Assembly (NCBI RefSeq): GCF_009720525.1
Contig: NZ_CP043930.1
Location: 7,576,001 to 7,640,000 of the forward strand
Direction of reading: 5' to 3'
DNA from: Gimesia benthica
Lineage (GTDB): Bacteria; Planctomycetota; Planctomycetia; Planctomycetales; Planctomycetaceae
DNA: 64,000 nucleotides
In this document: in pieces, positions 1 to 11,512 of the stretch
How the letters are laid out: every line of letters starts with the position of its first letter
How positions within the stretch are numbered: the first letter of the stretch is position 1
Position numbers and translations under genes: made by a program
Notes under the pieces: model-generated
What the model was told of the DNA's origin: nothing
What the model saw: the letters and a program-made list of their open reading frames with translations, nothing else
Databases searched by the model: none

Positions 1-203
1 TTCTTCTCAACCCCTGCATAAACTTCACGCGCCTCTGCGTACCGCCCATGCTGCAGGTGCTCGTATGCTGTTTGTAACTGTTCGTCGACCGCAGATGGTT
101 TCTCTGTTTCCGCAGCACGCACAAGGCTGACAGGCAGGGAAGCAGGGAGCAGCAGCCCTGTGATCAGGTAAATCAGGGCAAAGTAGATGACATATTTCCG
201 CAT
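1..203 (-). CDS. Exported TPR-like protein, N-terminal part (runs off window)
   Basis: Only the first 67 codons are in the window; the gene continues past the left edge. The ATG at 203 opens a classic signal peptide: MRKY, then a hydrophobic stretch of about 20 residues, then an Ala-rich cleavage region near residues 28-31. The mature part (about residues 40-67) reads as one helix-turn-helix TPR motif, with AYEHLQHGRYAEAREVY as the recognisable core. It starts 39 bases downstream of the lhr stop on the same strand, so it is probably co-transcribed with it. The role is unknown beyond a periplasmic repeat scaffold. A longer ORF in another frame covers the same DNA but has no signal peptide or domain logic. 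Confidence 0.7.
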   Translation of the reverse strand, partial: MRKYVIYFALIYLITGLLLPASLPVSLVRAAETEKPSAVDEQLQTAYEHLQHGRYAEAREVYAGVEK

Positions 204-242
204 GCGCTCTTCCGTATTTAAATCCCCGGGACATTCCTGCGT

Positions 243-3200
243 TTAGAGAAATGAGGGGCGAGGTGATTTTCGTGGCATCGACTCTTCAACCGGGCTCTCG
301 GTTTCTGTTGCTTCGACTGTCTGCAACTCGTCTGAGGAGTCCGTTTCGTCTTCGACCGTGTTCTGTTCCGGACTGGATCCTGCGGGCAGGGGGAGCCCGA
401 AGCCGAGCACGAGTTCCCGTTTAATTTTGTCGTTGACTTTGGTTACCAGGAACAGTTCTTCGCTCTTCGAGTAGGCGATCAGGTTTCCGTTCCAGTAAGC
501 AAGGCGATTGTGAGCCGTGCTGGGAACGCGTGCGTCTTTGGTCAGAATGCCCACCAGGTTCAGCGGGTCGGCTGCGGACAGGATCGTGAGTTCGTCGCTG
601 CCCGAATCGTCCCGTAACTTTCTCAGTTCCTGAATCGTACCCGACATGGCAAACTGCTCGCCGGCAACGCCCGTCACAAAGCGACCCCCGCGGATTTCAC
701 CGCGGGCTTCCAGCCGACGAAAGATCTGCAGCAGTTCAAACCACCGCGGCGCACCGGGCTCCCTAATCAGCAGGTCGCGGAATACCACGCCCCACCGCCT
801 GAGCAGCTGCCACGCCCACTGTTCGACATTTTCGTAATGCTTAAGTCCCCGTTCTTCAATTGGTTCCTCGGGCTCGCGTCGCCAACTGGACCAGCGTCCG
901 GTGTTGTTGGGAGTCGAACGTTTGCGGACCAGACCGATCCGCGATTTCCGTGAGGAACGCCGCTTCTGTGTAGAGCGGTCCTGTGTAAACTGTCGCATAC
1001 CGGAAAAACTGTCTGAAGTGACCAGTCCGCGGGCAATCAGTTCGCCTAATGAATCAGCAATCTGCGAGGGGAGTGACTCGGTCGCTGTCATCAGATCGGT
1101 GGCAAACAGGGCGCCCCGCTGAGTCAACAGTTCCTGTACTTCCTGTGCCGGGCTGCTCAGGCAGGATTCTTCTGATTCGCTCTCTGACTGCACCGGGTTG
1201 AAACAGGTTAGCCAGGGAATATCCTCGCGGAGAAAGAACGACACCGGCGCATTGCGGGTGATGCCGGTCATCGGTTTCCCCTGATCCGGGTTGCGCTTGG
1301 GAGGATAGAGTCGCCCCCAGCCAATCTCACCGGTGAAACAGAGTTCGTCCAACTGACTGCTCTGATAATTCGAAAGACGTGCCGGCAGGATATCCCGTTC
1401 CCAGCAGATCGCCGGGATGTCGATCCCCTGCAGCATCGAGAGTACTTCGAACAGACCATTCGTGCCGGTCCGTTTCTCGCCGCCAGCCAGTCCATGATGA
1501 TGCGTGAGATAACGAATAAACACACTGGGATCAACAGGCTGTACCTGGGCCCTTAGTCCCTGCAGCGTCAGACGATGAATGCGGGACAGCAGCCGGCGAT
1601 GACACCATTCTTTGGGCGGGACGACGTTGTCTGACTCTTTAACTTCCGCTTGCTCCTGACCCTCATCTACACTCTGATCCCAGTTTGGATCTTTCACGCG
1701 AAAGTAACCCTGCATGGCAGAGCCTTCGCCTTCGAGTGCATACAGGGCCGCTTCGGTTTGCGATTCGGTCATGCCAGCCAGGTCCGCAAGCTCCGCCACC
1801 GACAGGGGACCGCAGGTATCCAGCAGTCCTCGAATGATGGCCGTGCGGGCCTCGGTCGACTCCCATTCCTGCTGCACGCCTGCAGGAACTTCGACTGCCG
1901 GTGCATGTGTGGAATCGGGGAAAGCAGCCAGGGCCGCGGGCAGTCGTTCGGTCGCTACCCAACTTGGAATTGTATCGTCAGTCGCACGTGTGAGAGTCGT
2001 CGCGCGTCCTGTGGCTTCGAGTTCCCGATACCAGTCGGCCCAGTCGGGACACTGGTGGATGGGGAGATGAATCCGCCCCAGCAGGACATCGTGGAATTCG
2101 TCTGCATTGCGAACCAGGGGCTGCGCTTCCTGGCAGACCTGCGCGATTGCCTCGGGCGACAATCTTCCCAGGTCTTCCACACTTTCCACAGACAGTGTGT
2201 GCCGCGTTGCCACGGCTCGGGCGCGTCGTTCCTGGGCTTCGCCCCCGTCCAGGAAGGTGTACGGGCTGGAATCCAATAGCTCATAACAAAAGGGGGACGG
2301 CTCCCGGGTATCCCGGGGGATCAGCTTGATCTGGTCCTGCTCAATTTCCAGTAAGACCTGTTTGAGTCCGTCGATATCGAGTTGTTCGTTAAGGCAGTCG
2401 TAGAGTGTCTGGTCGACGAGAATATGATCAGGGCGGACAATCTCGCCGATCTCGTTTTCCGGACAGCCGGTCAGTCGGGGGAAGACGGCGGTCAGCAGGT
2501 CTTCGGCGCGAAACCGTTGCAGCGGAGGCGGAACTTTTTTTCCGTTCTGCATGCGGGAGACGAGCAGGGAGCGCGTCACATTCCACCGCCAGCGGACATG
2601 GAACATGGGATGATCCAGAATCGCCTGTTCGGACAGCTGTTGCACGTTGCTGGTATTGAGCATCGAAAACAGACTTTCCAGCGGAAAGCTATGCTGCGGC
2701 CCGAGCGAGAGAATGATGCCGTTATCGTCGGCGGTCGCCTGCAGCTCAAAGTTGTAGGAGCGGCAGAACCGCTTGCGCATCGTATAACCCCAGGCCCGGT
2801 TGATGTCGCCACCAAAAGGGGCGTGAATCACCAGCTGCATACCCCCGGATTCATCAAAGAACCGCTCGAAGACAATTCGTTTCTGCGTGGGCACCATTCC
2901 CAGGGCCGCTTTCTGAGCCTGAATGTATTCCACCGTCTGCTTGGCCGCCCATTCATCAACATTGCATTCGGTCGTCAGCCATAAAATCGCCTGTTCGGGA
3001 TCTTCAATCCGCTGCGAAAGTTCTTCCCGCAGATGCGAGATCTCGGTCGATAGCTCCAGCGAACGTCCCGGTGCTTCACCAAACCAGAAGGGAATTGACG
3101 GCGGCGCACCGTGGGCATCCACCACAGTCACATCGCCGCCACGTACATAGCGGATCTGCCAGGACGTGTTGCCCAGCAGGAAGACGTCCCCGGCCATGCT

Positions 3201-4814
3201 TTCCACGGCGAATTCTTCGTCCACCGATCCGACCACCGTCTGATCGTCTTCGGTGACGACACGGTACGAGGCAATTTCCGGAATCGCACCGCCGTTCATG
3301 GTGGAGACGAGCCGCGCATTCTTACGACTGCGGACCCGCTTCTGTACCTGATCGTGGTGCAAGTAGACGCGACTGCGGCCGGCTGTGCTGCTGATGCCTT
3401 CACTCAGAAACTGAATCGTGCTGTCGAAGTCGTTCCGCTTCAGATTGCGATAGGAATACGAACGTGTAACTGCCGCAAACAGCTCCTCGATGTTCCATTC
3501 CTGGCTGGAGACTTCCGCCACGATCTGCTGGGCCAGAATATCGATCGGGGCTTCCGGCATACGGACCGTATCCAGGATTCCCTGCTTGATCGACCGAACC
3601 AGGGCCATGCTTTCCATTAATTCATCGCGGGAGAGCGCGAAGATCCGTCCTTTGGGCACCAGTCCCAGCGAGTGCCCCGAGCGACCGATCCGCTGCAGGA
3701 AGGTCGCGATGCCCCGTGGCGAACCAATCTGTACCACCAGGTCGATGTAGCCGACGTCGATCCCCAGCTCCAGTGAAGCGGTGGCGATGACCGCCTTCAG
3801 TTCCCCCGTTTTCAGCTTCTGTTCGGTACGATGCCGGATTTTGGCGGACAACGAGCCGTGATGGCTGCCGACGACTTCTTCTCCCAGTCGCTCGGTCAGC
3901 TGATGGGTAATCCGTTCGGCCAGACGCCGTGTGTTGACAAAGATCAGCGTGCTGTGATGAGATTCAATCAACGCGACGATCTGGTCCAGCACTTCCGCCC
4001 ATTGTTCGTGAGTGCAGATCGCACTCAGTTCCGAAGGGGGGACCTGGATCGCCACATCCAGTGTGCGGGAGTGGCCGATATTCACAATCCGGCAGGTCTG
4101 CTCGGGGTGAGCACTCTCCTGTGCCGGGGGAGCAGAACTCGTGATCTCAATCTCGGGACGGTTTCCTACCAGATATTGCGCCACCCGTTCCAGTGGCTTC
4201 TGCGTCGCTGACAGCCCAATCCGCTGCAACGGATGCTCGACCAGTGTTTCGAGTCGTTCGAGGGTCAACGACCAGTGCGATCCCCGCTTGTCGCGGAGCA
4301 GGGCATGGATTTCGTCGACGATTACAGTTTCGACGGTTTTCAAAGTCTCCCGGCTTTTAGTGCCGGTCAGCATCAGGTACAGCGATTCAGGAGTCGTCAC
4401 CAGAATATGGGGCGGACGCCGGACTAGCGCAGACCGCTGTGAGGAAGGGGTGTCGCCGGTGCGCAGTCCGATGCGAATCGGCGTGAACAGGTAGCCTTCT
4501 TCTTCGAGCAGTGCGGAAATTTCTTCCAGCGGCTCGGTCAGGTTGCGATGCATGTCATTGGAGAGCGCCCGTAACGGGGAGACGTAAACGACCACGGTCT
4601 CATCATCCAGGTCGCCTTCCAGTGAGCGTTTCACGATGCGATCGATCACTGAAAGAAACGCCGTCAATGTCTTGCCACTCCCGGTGGGGGCGGAAATCAG
4701 TGTGTGCTCACCCCGGTTGATGCAGGGCCAGCCCTGCTGCTGCGGTTCGGTAGGGCCCGCAAAGCGTTTGCGAAACCACTTTTCGATGATGGGGTGATAG
4801 CCGTAGAATGACAT
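243..4814 (-). CDS. lhr: Lhr-type large ATP-dependent helicase
   Basis: A 1523-residue superfamily 2 helicase, close to the length of long Lhr proteins (about 1500). Visible motifs in order are a Q-like PTEPQQQGWP near residue 22, Walker A APTGSGKT at 42-49, VSPLRALSND (Ia), TTPESLYLML (Ib), the VDEIH Walker B box, GLSATQ (III), LIFVNTRR (IV), ATASLELGIDVG (V) and QRIGRSGH (VI). The Lhr core and a long C-terminal extension of the Lhr type follow. Lhr proteins are 3'-to-5' DNA or RNA-DNA translocases linked to repair; the cellular role is inferred from the family. The ATG at 4814 has an AAAGGG ribosome site six bases upstream. The C-terminal 50 residues are rich in acidic residues and Ser/Thr and are probably disordered. 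Confidence 0.93.
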   Translation of the reverse strand: MSFYGYHPIIEKWFRKRFAGPTEPQQQGWPCINRGEHTLISAPTGSGKTLTAFLSVIDRIVKRSLEGDLDDETVVVYVSPLRALSNDMHRNLTEPLEEISALLEEEGYLFTPIRIGLRTGDTPSSQRSALVRRPPHILVTTPESLYLMLTGTKSRETLKTVETVIVDEIHALLRDKRGSHWSLTLERLETLVEHPLQRIGLSATQKPLERVAQYLVGNRPEIEITSSAPPAQESAHPEQTCRIVNIGHSRTLDVAIQVPPSELSAICTHEQWAEVLDQIVALIESHHSTLIFVNTRRLAERITHQLTERLGEEVVGSHHGSLSAKIRHRTEQKLKTGELKAVIATASLELGIDVGYIDLVVQIGSPRGIATFLQRIGRSGHSLGLVPKGRIFALSRDELMESMALVRSIKQGILDTVRMPEAPIDILAQQIVAEVSSQEWNIEELFAAVTRSYSYRNLKRNDFDSTIQFLSEGISSTAGRSRVYLHHDQVQKRVRSRKNARLVSTMNGGAIPEIASYRVVTEDDQTVVGSVDEEFAVESMAGDVFLLGNTSWQIRYVRGGDVTVVDAHGAPPSIPFWFGEAPGRSLELSTEISHLREELSQRIEDPEQAILWLTTECNVDEWAAKQTVEYIQAQKAALGMVPTQKRIVFERFFDESGGMQLVIHAPFGGDINRAWGYTMRKRFCRSYNFELQATADDNGIILSLGPQHSFPLESLFSMLNTSNVQQLSEQAILDHPMFHVRWRWNVTRSLLVSRMQNGKKVPPPLQRFRAEDLLTAVFPRLTGCPENEIGEIVRPDHILVDQTLYDCLNEQLDIDGLKQVLLEIEQDQIKLIPRDTREPSPFCYELLDSSPYTFLDGGEAQERRARAVATRHTLSVESVEDLGRLSPEAIAQVCQEAQPLVRNADEFHDVLLGRIHLPIHQCPDWADWYRELEATGRATTLTRATDDTIPSWVATERLPAALAAFPDSTHAPAVEVPAGVQQEWESTEARTAIIRGLLDTCGPLSVAELADLAGMTESQTEAALYALEGEGSAMQGYFRVKDPNWDQSVDEGQEQAEVKESDNVVPPKEWCHRRLLSRIHRLTLQGLRAQVQPVDPSVFIRYLTHHHGLAGGEKRTGTNGLFEVLSMLQGIDIPAICWERDILPARLSNYQSSQLDELCFTGEIGWGRLYPPKRNPDQGKPMTGITRNAPVSFFLREDIPWLTCFNPVQSESESEESCLSSPAQEVQELLTQRGALFATDLMTATESLPSQIADSLGELIARGLVTSDSFSGMRQFTQDRSTQKRRSSRKSRIGLVRKRSTPNNTGRWSSWRREPEEPIEERGLKHYENVEQWAWQLLRRWGVVFRDLLIREPGAPRWFELLQIFRRLEARGEIRGGRFVTGVAGEQFAMSGTIQELRKLRDDSGSDELTILSAADPLNLVGILTKDARVPSTAHNRLAYWNGNLIAYSKSEELFLVTKVNDKIKRELVLGFGLPLPAGSSPEQNTVEDETDSSDELQTVEATETESPVEESMPRKSPRPSFL

Positions 4815-5263
4815 GGTTGCCCTTTAGGGTGCTGATACGATTCGTCCCTGTATTGTAAGGAGTGGCCGCTGAAAATTTAACCTGTTTTCTCCGAAATTCT
4901 TACGGTTTCACAGGTCAGGATTGTTGAGACACGCGCGTCTCTCAACAGTGAACGTAATCGAGGCTTTTACGATGAACATGAAGTGTCTCCCATCTGTCTA
5001 TAGAGAAACGCCACGATTTGTGAAGATTCATTCTGTTCGGGCTGGAATGAAAAGCAGGGCCTTATTTCGAATGTGAAAATCATCTATAATTTTTGTGCAG
5101 GAAATGATCCCTGTGGGATAAAATACCGTTAAATGAGTACACCCCCTCTTCCGAAACTCATTATAGTAGTAGAGCCGGGGCGCTGTCCCATCTTGAGGCC
5201 GACAACTGAGAACGCGATTTTGTTTTCAGCCTTTGCAGTTCAGACCTGATTGAAAGTCACATC
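4815..5263. other. Intergenic region between divergent lhr and nfeD-like genes
   Basis: About 450 bases with no plausible gene on either strand. The region must hold promoters for both divergent genes. A TATAAT hexamer lies at 5085-5090, facing the nfeD-like gene. The hexamer 17 bases upstream of it (TTATTT, 5062-5067) is a poor -35 match, so it is only a weak promoter candidate. Nothing else stands out. Confidence 0.4.
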
Positions 5264-7585
5264 ATGAAACACGTCAACCAGATGTTCCTGGCCTTGATTC
5301 TGGGACTTTTAGTGCTTAACGGAAATTCTGCGCTCCAGGCTGATCCTGCCAAACAGGCTCCCAAATCCGATAAACCAGCGGATCCACCTGCGAAGAAAGC
5401 AGAGCCCGACGGGCCTCCATCGATACCCGCGCAGTTCATGTCAATCGAAAGTCCCGTGGGTGAGGTCACCTACGGACGCGTGACCAATGCCGCCCTGGCA
5501 CTGCAGAACGAAGCTGCTCAAGCCGGAGAGACCGGCTATCTGGTGCTTAAAATCACACCCGGTTCGAGCCCCTTTCACCAGGTGCAGGGACTGGCGAAAT
5601 TTCTGGCCTCGTCTAAATTATCCAGCTTGAAAACAATTGCCTGGATCCCGGAGACGGTCATAGGTAATAACGTGGTTCTGGCACTTGCCTGTGATGAAAT
5701 CGTGATGCACCCCGATGCAGAACTGGGCGACATCGGATACGGTAAAGCACTGGATCGGGACGAACAGCAGTTTGTGCTCTCGATCGTGGAAAAACGTCAC
5801 AATCCCAAGCTGAGCCGGGCACTGGCTCTGGGCATGATGGATCCGCAGCAGGCCGTCCTGAAAGTGAAAATCCAGCAGGGCGAAGGTAAGAATAAGCAGG
5901 TCGAATCGCGGGTGGTCACTCCCGAGGAACTGAAGCGATTGCGGGACAATCAGGCCGTGATCACCGATGTGGAAACCATCAAAGAAGTCGGTTCGCTGGG
6001 CGTTTTTTCGGGCAGCAAAGCCCGGGCCGTCGATGTGCTGGTCCAGCAACTGGCCCATTCCCGGGGAGATCTTTCCGAATTCTACGGCATTCCGCGGGAA
6101 AAGCTGCGCGACGATCCGACGGTGGGAGAAGCGCCAAAAGTAATGTTGATCAAGGTCGACGGGATGATTTCACCTATTCTGGAAACGTTCATCGAACGGC
6201 AGATCAATCGGGCTGTCAACTCCGGGGCCAATATGCTGGTGTTTGAAATCGATTCTGGCGGTGGATACCTGCTTTCCGGGATGAATCTGGCAAACCGCAT
6301 TGCCGATCTCGAATCCAGTAAGGTTCGTACTGTCGCCTATATCCCCGATCGTGCCATGAGCAGTGCCGCGATTATTGCCCTGGGCTGTGATGAGATTTTT
6401 CTCAAACCCAACGGGCAGATTGGCGATGCGGGGGTCATGCATGAGAATAAAAATGGGCAGTTCGAATTCGTACCGGAAAAAATTCTGAGCCCGATTCGAG
6501 TGACGATTCGGGATCTCGCAGAAAAGAAAGGCCGGCCGCCGGCGGTTTGTGAAGCGATGATGGATAAAGACCTGGAAGTCTTTGAAGTCACCAACAGCAA
6601 AACCGGTCAGCTCTGGTTCATGTCCGATACCGAAATTCATGAATCGAACGGGGAATGGATCAAAGGCCCGATGATTCCCGAGTCGAAAAAGGGCAACCTG
6701 TTGACCGTCAACGGCGTTCGGGCTCACGAACTCAAACTCGCAGAGCCTCCCGTACGTGAAATGGATGAACTCAAGCAGCGCCTGGGAATCGCCGCTGGTG
6801 TCAACTTGAAAGCGGTCGGGCGCACCTGGGTCGACACCCTCGTTTTTTACCTTAACACGGGAGCGGTGACCTTTCTGCTATTCTTTATGGGAGCCCTGTT
6901 CATCTACCTCGAACTCTACACGCTGACTGGGATGTTCGGAATTATGTCAGCCGTCTGTTTCGGCTTGTTTTTCTGGAGCAAATTCCTGGGAGGGACTGCT
7001 GGATACCTCGAGATCGTCCTGTTCGTGATCGGCATGATCTGCATTCTGATGGAGATCTTCGTCATTCCCGGTTTCGGGATCTTCGGCGTTTCCGGAGGGT
7101 TGCTGATCGTCTCTTCGATCATTTTAGCCAGCCAGACCTTCGGGGATTTCAATACACTGCGTCCCGGTTCTGATTTCACCAACATGACCAACACCGTCGG
7201 CACCATGAGTGCCTCCCTGGTGACGGTTATTGTGCTGGCGTTGATTCTGAATCGGTTTCTGCCCGAGTCACGGCTGATGAGTTCGATTATTCTCGCACCG
7301 CCGGGCGACAATCAGCGTCCAGGCGGTCACGAGATCCGCCTGGACCCCGAACTGCTCGGCAACTTTGACAGTGTCCAGCGCCACGGACTGGAGTTAAAAG
7401 TGGGCATGCAGGGGGTGACCACATCCGTTTTACGACCCGCAGGACGGGTCGAAATTGATGGAGTCTGGATCGATGTGATCAGCGAAGGCCCCTATATCCA
7501 GGTCGGGATACCGGTCGAAATTGCCCAGATTCAAGGGAATGAAATTGTGGTGCGTGAAGTAAGTTCCGATGAGGAAACCGCTTAG
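5264..7585 (+). CDS. NfeD-like membrane serine protease with tandem ClpP-type domains
   Basis: A 773-residue exported membrane protein. It has a signal peptide (residues 1-26), a Pro/Lys-rich linker, a first ClpP/SPP-like domain (about 65-165), a second one (about 290-410), four to five membrane segments (about 525-640) and a C-terminal NfeD OB-fold (about 690-770) with the G-x-x-G...LRPAGRVEI pattern. In the second domain, MSSAA around Ser366 aligns with the catalytic Ser of NfeD/STOPP proteases. In the first domain the equivalent position is Gly (VIGNNVV), so that copy is probably inactive. Family members cleave stomatin-like or membrane proteins; no stomatin gene is adjacent. It reads toward rpsO, from which it is separated by hairpins. 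Confidence 0.85.
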   Translation: MKHVNQMFLALILGLLVLNGNSALQADPAKQAPKSDKPADPPAKKAEPDGPPSIPAQFMSIESPVGEVTYGRVTNAALALQNEAAQAGETGYLVLKITPGSSPFHQVQGLAKFLASSKLSSLKTIAWIPETVIGNNVVLALACDEIVMHPDAELGDIGYGKALDRDEQQFVLSIVEKRHNPKLSRALALGMMDPQQAVLKVKIQQGEGKNKQVESRVVTPEELKRLRDNQAVITDVETIKEVGSLGVFSGSKARAVDVLVQQLAHSRGDLSEFYGIPREKLRDDPTVGEAPKVMLIKVDGMISPILETFIERQINRAVNSGANMLVFEIDSGGGYLLSGMNLANRIADLESSKVRTVAYIPDRAMSSAAIIALGCDEIFLKPNGQIGDAGVMHENKNGQFEFVPEKILSPIRVTIRDLAEKKGRPPAVCEAMMDKDLEVFEVTNSKTGQLWFMSDTEIHESNGEWIKGPMIPESKKGNLLTVNGVRAHELKLAEPPVREMDELKQRLGIAAGVNLKAVGRTWVDTLVFYLNTGAVTFLLFFMGALFIYLELYTLTGMFGIMSAVCFGLFFWSKFLGGTAGYLEIVLFVIGMICILMEIFVIPGFGIFGVSGGLLIVSSIILASQTFGDFNTLRPGSDFTNMTNTVGTMSASLVTVIVLALILNRFLPESRLMSSIILAPPGDNQRPGGHEIRLDPELLGNFDSVQRHGLELKVGMQGVTTSVLRPAGRVEIDGVWIDVISEGPYIQVGIPVEIAQIQGNEIVVREVSSDEETA

Positions 7586-7652
7586 GGTGATGCGGACTCT
7601 TGTGTGGGGCAGTGGGCTTATGTGTATGCTTTTCCGGTTGTCAGGGTATGCT

Positions 7653-7692
7653 GACGGTTTAAATTGATTCAGAAACGTTTTTATAAACCGTC
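7653..7692 (+). terminator. 9-bp stem-loop downstream of nfeD-like gene
   Basis: GACGGTTTA (7653-7661) pairs perfectly with TAAACCGTC (7684-7692) across a 22-base AT-rich loop. There is no clean U-tract after it, so it could be a weak terminator or an mRNA 3'-end stabiliser rather than a strong intrinsic terminator. Confidence 0.35.
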
Positions 7693-7703
7693 TAGCGTAT
7701 CCA

Positions 7704-7731
7704 TTGAATAATCTATTCAAATTGCTACATT
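7704..7731 (+). promoter_or_regulatory. Candidate rpsO promoter overlapping a 7-bp palindrome
   Basis: TTGAATA-ATC-TATTCAA (7704-7720) is a perfect inverted repeat. Its first half also supplies a -35-like TTGAAT, and a -10-like TACATT follows at 7726-7731 after 16 bases; both match the consensus at four of six positions. The site lies about 165 bases before the rpsO start. An operator overlapping the promoter is possible but unproven. Confidence 0.35.
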
Positions 7732-7750
7732 AAGTACCTTAAATACCCTG

Positions 7751-7770
7751 AAAGCTAGCGTAATAGCTTT
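7751..7770 (+). terminator. Compact hairpin with U-rich trailer in rpsO leader
   Basis: AAAGCTA (7751-7757) pairs with TAGCTTT (7764-7770) over a six-base loop and is followed by GTTTTCTC. It is either a terminator for the upstream gene or part of the rpsO leader. S15 leaders are often structured for autoregulation in other bacteria, but this hairpin does not resemble a known S15 site well enough to name one. Confidence 0.35.
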
Positions 7771-7895
7771 GTTTTCTCTCGCCATTACCCGTCTCAGAAA
7801 GTCCAGACAAGGATCGTAGTGGCTGTCTTTGCATGGGGAAGTCCCCGATCTTCTCTGTTTGTCAAGTTGTTAGTTGTAAAGGTTTAAGTGAAAGA

Positions 7896-8165
7896 ATGTC
7901 AGTCACTCAGGAACGAAGAGCAGAATTGATTCAAGAGTATCAGTCGAAACAAGGGGATACCGGATCTGCTGAAGTGCAGATTGCTGTGCTTACCGAACGG
8001 ATTGTAAATTTAACCGAGCACCTCCGGTCCAACGTGAAAGATCACGCGAGTCGTCGTGGCCTGCTGCAGATGGTCAGCCGCCGCCGTGGTCTGCTGGATT
8101 ATTTGCACAAAAAGAATGCAGAAAGCTATAGGGAAATTCTCGATCGGCTGAATATCCGAAAGTAA
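7896..8165 (+). CDS. rpsO: 30S ribosomal protein S15
   Basis: An 89-residue protein of exactly the normal S15 length. It has the family signature around residues 25-70: [14 protein letters not shown], then NLTEHL, then [24 protein letters not shown]15 binds 16S rRNA early in 30S assembly. An in-frame ATG lies 63 bases upstream (7833), but the extra 21 residues do not belong to the family, so the ATG at 7896 was chosen. pnp follows after 55 bases, the classical rpsO-pnp arrangement, and co-transcription is likely. Confidence 0.96.
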   Translation: MSVTQERRAELIQEYQSKQGDTGSAEVQIAVLTERIVNLTEHLRSNVKDHASRRGLLQMVSRRRGLLDYLHKKNAESYREILDRLNIRK

Positions 8166-8220
8166 TTTCGGTTGTTCGCTGATCTTTGTCGGTTTGTCGG
8201 AAAAGAATTAGGAAATTATT

Positions 8221-10356
<2,136 letters not shown>

Positions 10357-10488
10357 GGGCCATCGATCACCTGAATTGACCGGGGTTCAAAGCAAACTCA
10401 CACCAGCGAGTGTTGAACTGCTGAAAACCCCGTCATTCCAGGTCTGACAGACAATGGCTCAGTCACTCTTTTGATCTGAGATAAATAT

Positions 10489-10536
10489 AAAACGATGAAG
10501 GAGCTCGATTTGAGATGACTTCATCGTTTTATTTTT
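10489..10536 (+). terminator. Intrinsic terminator after pnp
   Basis: AAAACGATGAAG (10489-10500) and CTTCATCGTTTT (10519-10530) form a perfect 12-bp stem with an 18-base loop, followed by ATTTTT. It lies 130 bases after the pnp stop and before the kinase gene, and would end the rpsO-pnp transcript. Confidence 0.75.
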
Positions 10537-10616
10537 GAAACAGCAGTTTCTGATACAAGAGTGGAACAGCAGACCATCGTGCTCCACTATTTTGTCCGTC
10601 CGGTTGGGAAGTAACC

Positions 10617-11351
10617 ATGCAGAGACCATCCGCAGTCAACGAGAGTCCGCTGAGTGTTGCAGAACGGGAAAAGCTGGAAGCCCAGTATTCCGAAATCGCA
10701 ACGCTGGCCGGCGGCCTGGCGCATGAAATCAAAAACCCGCTCTCCACGATGAGCATGAACCTTGAACTGCTCACTGAAGATCTGGAGACTCTGGATGTTC
10801 CCTCCCGTCATCGCATGCTGAAAAAAGTCGAAAGCGTGCAGCGGGAATGTAAACACCTGCAGGAGATCCTGGATGCCTTCCTGCAGTTCGCCCGGGTAGG
10901 CAAGCTGGCACTGACTACCGCCAACCTGAATTCCCTGGTAAGCGACTTCATCGACTTCTTCCGCCCTCAGGCCAATGAAGCCGGCATCGAAATCAGCCCG
11001 CACTTCGACGCGGACCTGCCTGCGGTCCAGATTGATCCCGCTTTGTTTCGGCAGGTGTTGATGAACCTGGCGCTGAACGTGGTTCAGGCAATGCCCGATG
11101 GCGGTCTGATCGAATTACAGACTTCGCATCGGGATGGCACCGTCTACCTCGATATCATCGATAACGGTAAAGGCATCGATGAAAAGGTTAAGTCGCGGAT
11201 GTTCGACGCCTTCTTTTCCACGAAAGCGGGAGGCAGTGGCCTGGGACTGCCCACGGTCAAAAAGATCGTCGATGCCCATCACGGCACGATTGAATGTGAC
11301 AGTGAACCCGGTCGCGGGACGCGGTTTACCATTTCCTTCCCCGTTTGCTGA
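10617..11351 (+). CDS. Soluble sensor histidine kinase (NtrB/AtoS type)
   Basis: A 244-residue cytosolic kinase with no membrane segment and no PAS domain. The H-box GLAHEIKNPLSTM places the phosphorylated His at residue 36. A HisKA helix pair follows to about residue 100. The HATPase domain (about 130-244) shows the N-box NLALNVVQAM, G1 DNGKGID and G2 GGSGLGL. It probably autophosphorylates and passes phosphate to the sigma-54 activator encoded 161 bases downstream. The minimal N-terminus (about 25 residues) means the signal is unclear; it may sense through a partner protein. The ATG at 10617 is preceded by GGGAAG. Confidence 0.9.
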   Translation: MQRPSAVNESPLSVAEREKLEAQYSEIATLAGGLAHEIKNPLSTMSMNLELLTEDLETLDVPSRHRMLKKVESVQRECKHLQEILDAFLQFARVGKLALTTANLNSLVSDFIDFFRPQANEAGIEISPHFDADLPAVQIDPALFRQVLMNLALNVVQAMPDGGLIELQTSHRDGTVYLDIIDNGKGIDEKVKSRMFDAFFSTKAGGSGLGLPTVKKIVDAHHGTIECDSEPGRGTRFTISFPVC

Positions 11352-11512
11352 AGAATGATTCCCTGCACAATTTCATTACATTTTCGACTTGAATAAGATG
11401 TGTTCTGTCCGTCCGGCTGTGCTCTTTCCTGCAGGAAAACATGGCTACGGCGGTCAGACCCTGATAACAATATTATACGTTCGTAACTGATAGAAGGCAG
11501 AAAGTCTGCTCG

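Noticed and set aside
25-234. 69-residue minus-strand ORF at the left edge
   Set aside because: Its Cys/Arg-rich sequence is an out-of-frame reading of the real signal-peptide/TPR gene that starts at 203.
1650-2279. 209-residue plus-strand ORF inside lhr
   Set aside because: It is antisense to the helicase C-terminal region and shows no family features.
5062-5090. TATAAT promoter upstream of the nfeD-like gene
   Set aside because: The -10 is perfect but the -35 matches at only two positions, so it is mentioned in the gap description and not listed as a promoter.
7833-7895. 21-residue upstream extension of S15
   Set aside because: S15 proteins have a fixed length of about 89 residues, and the extension does not resemble the family.
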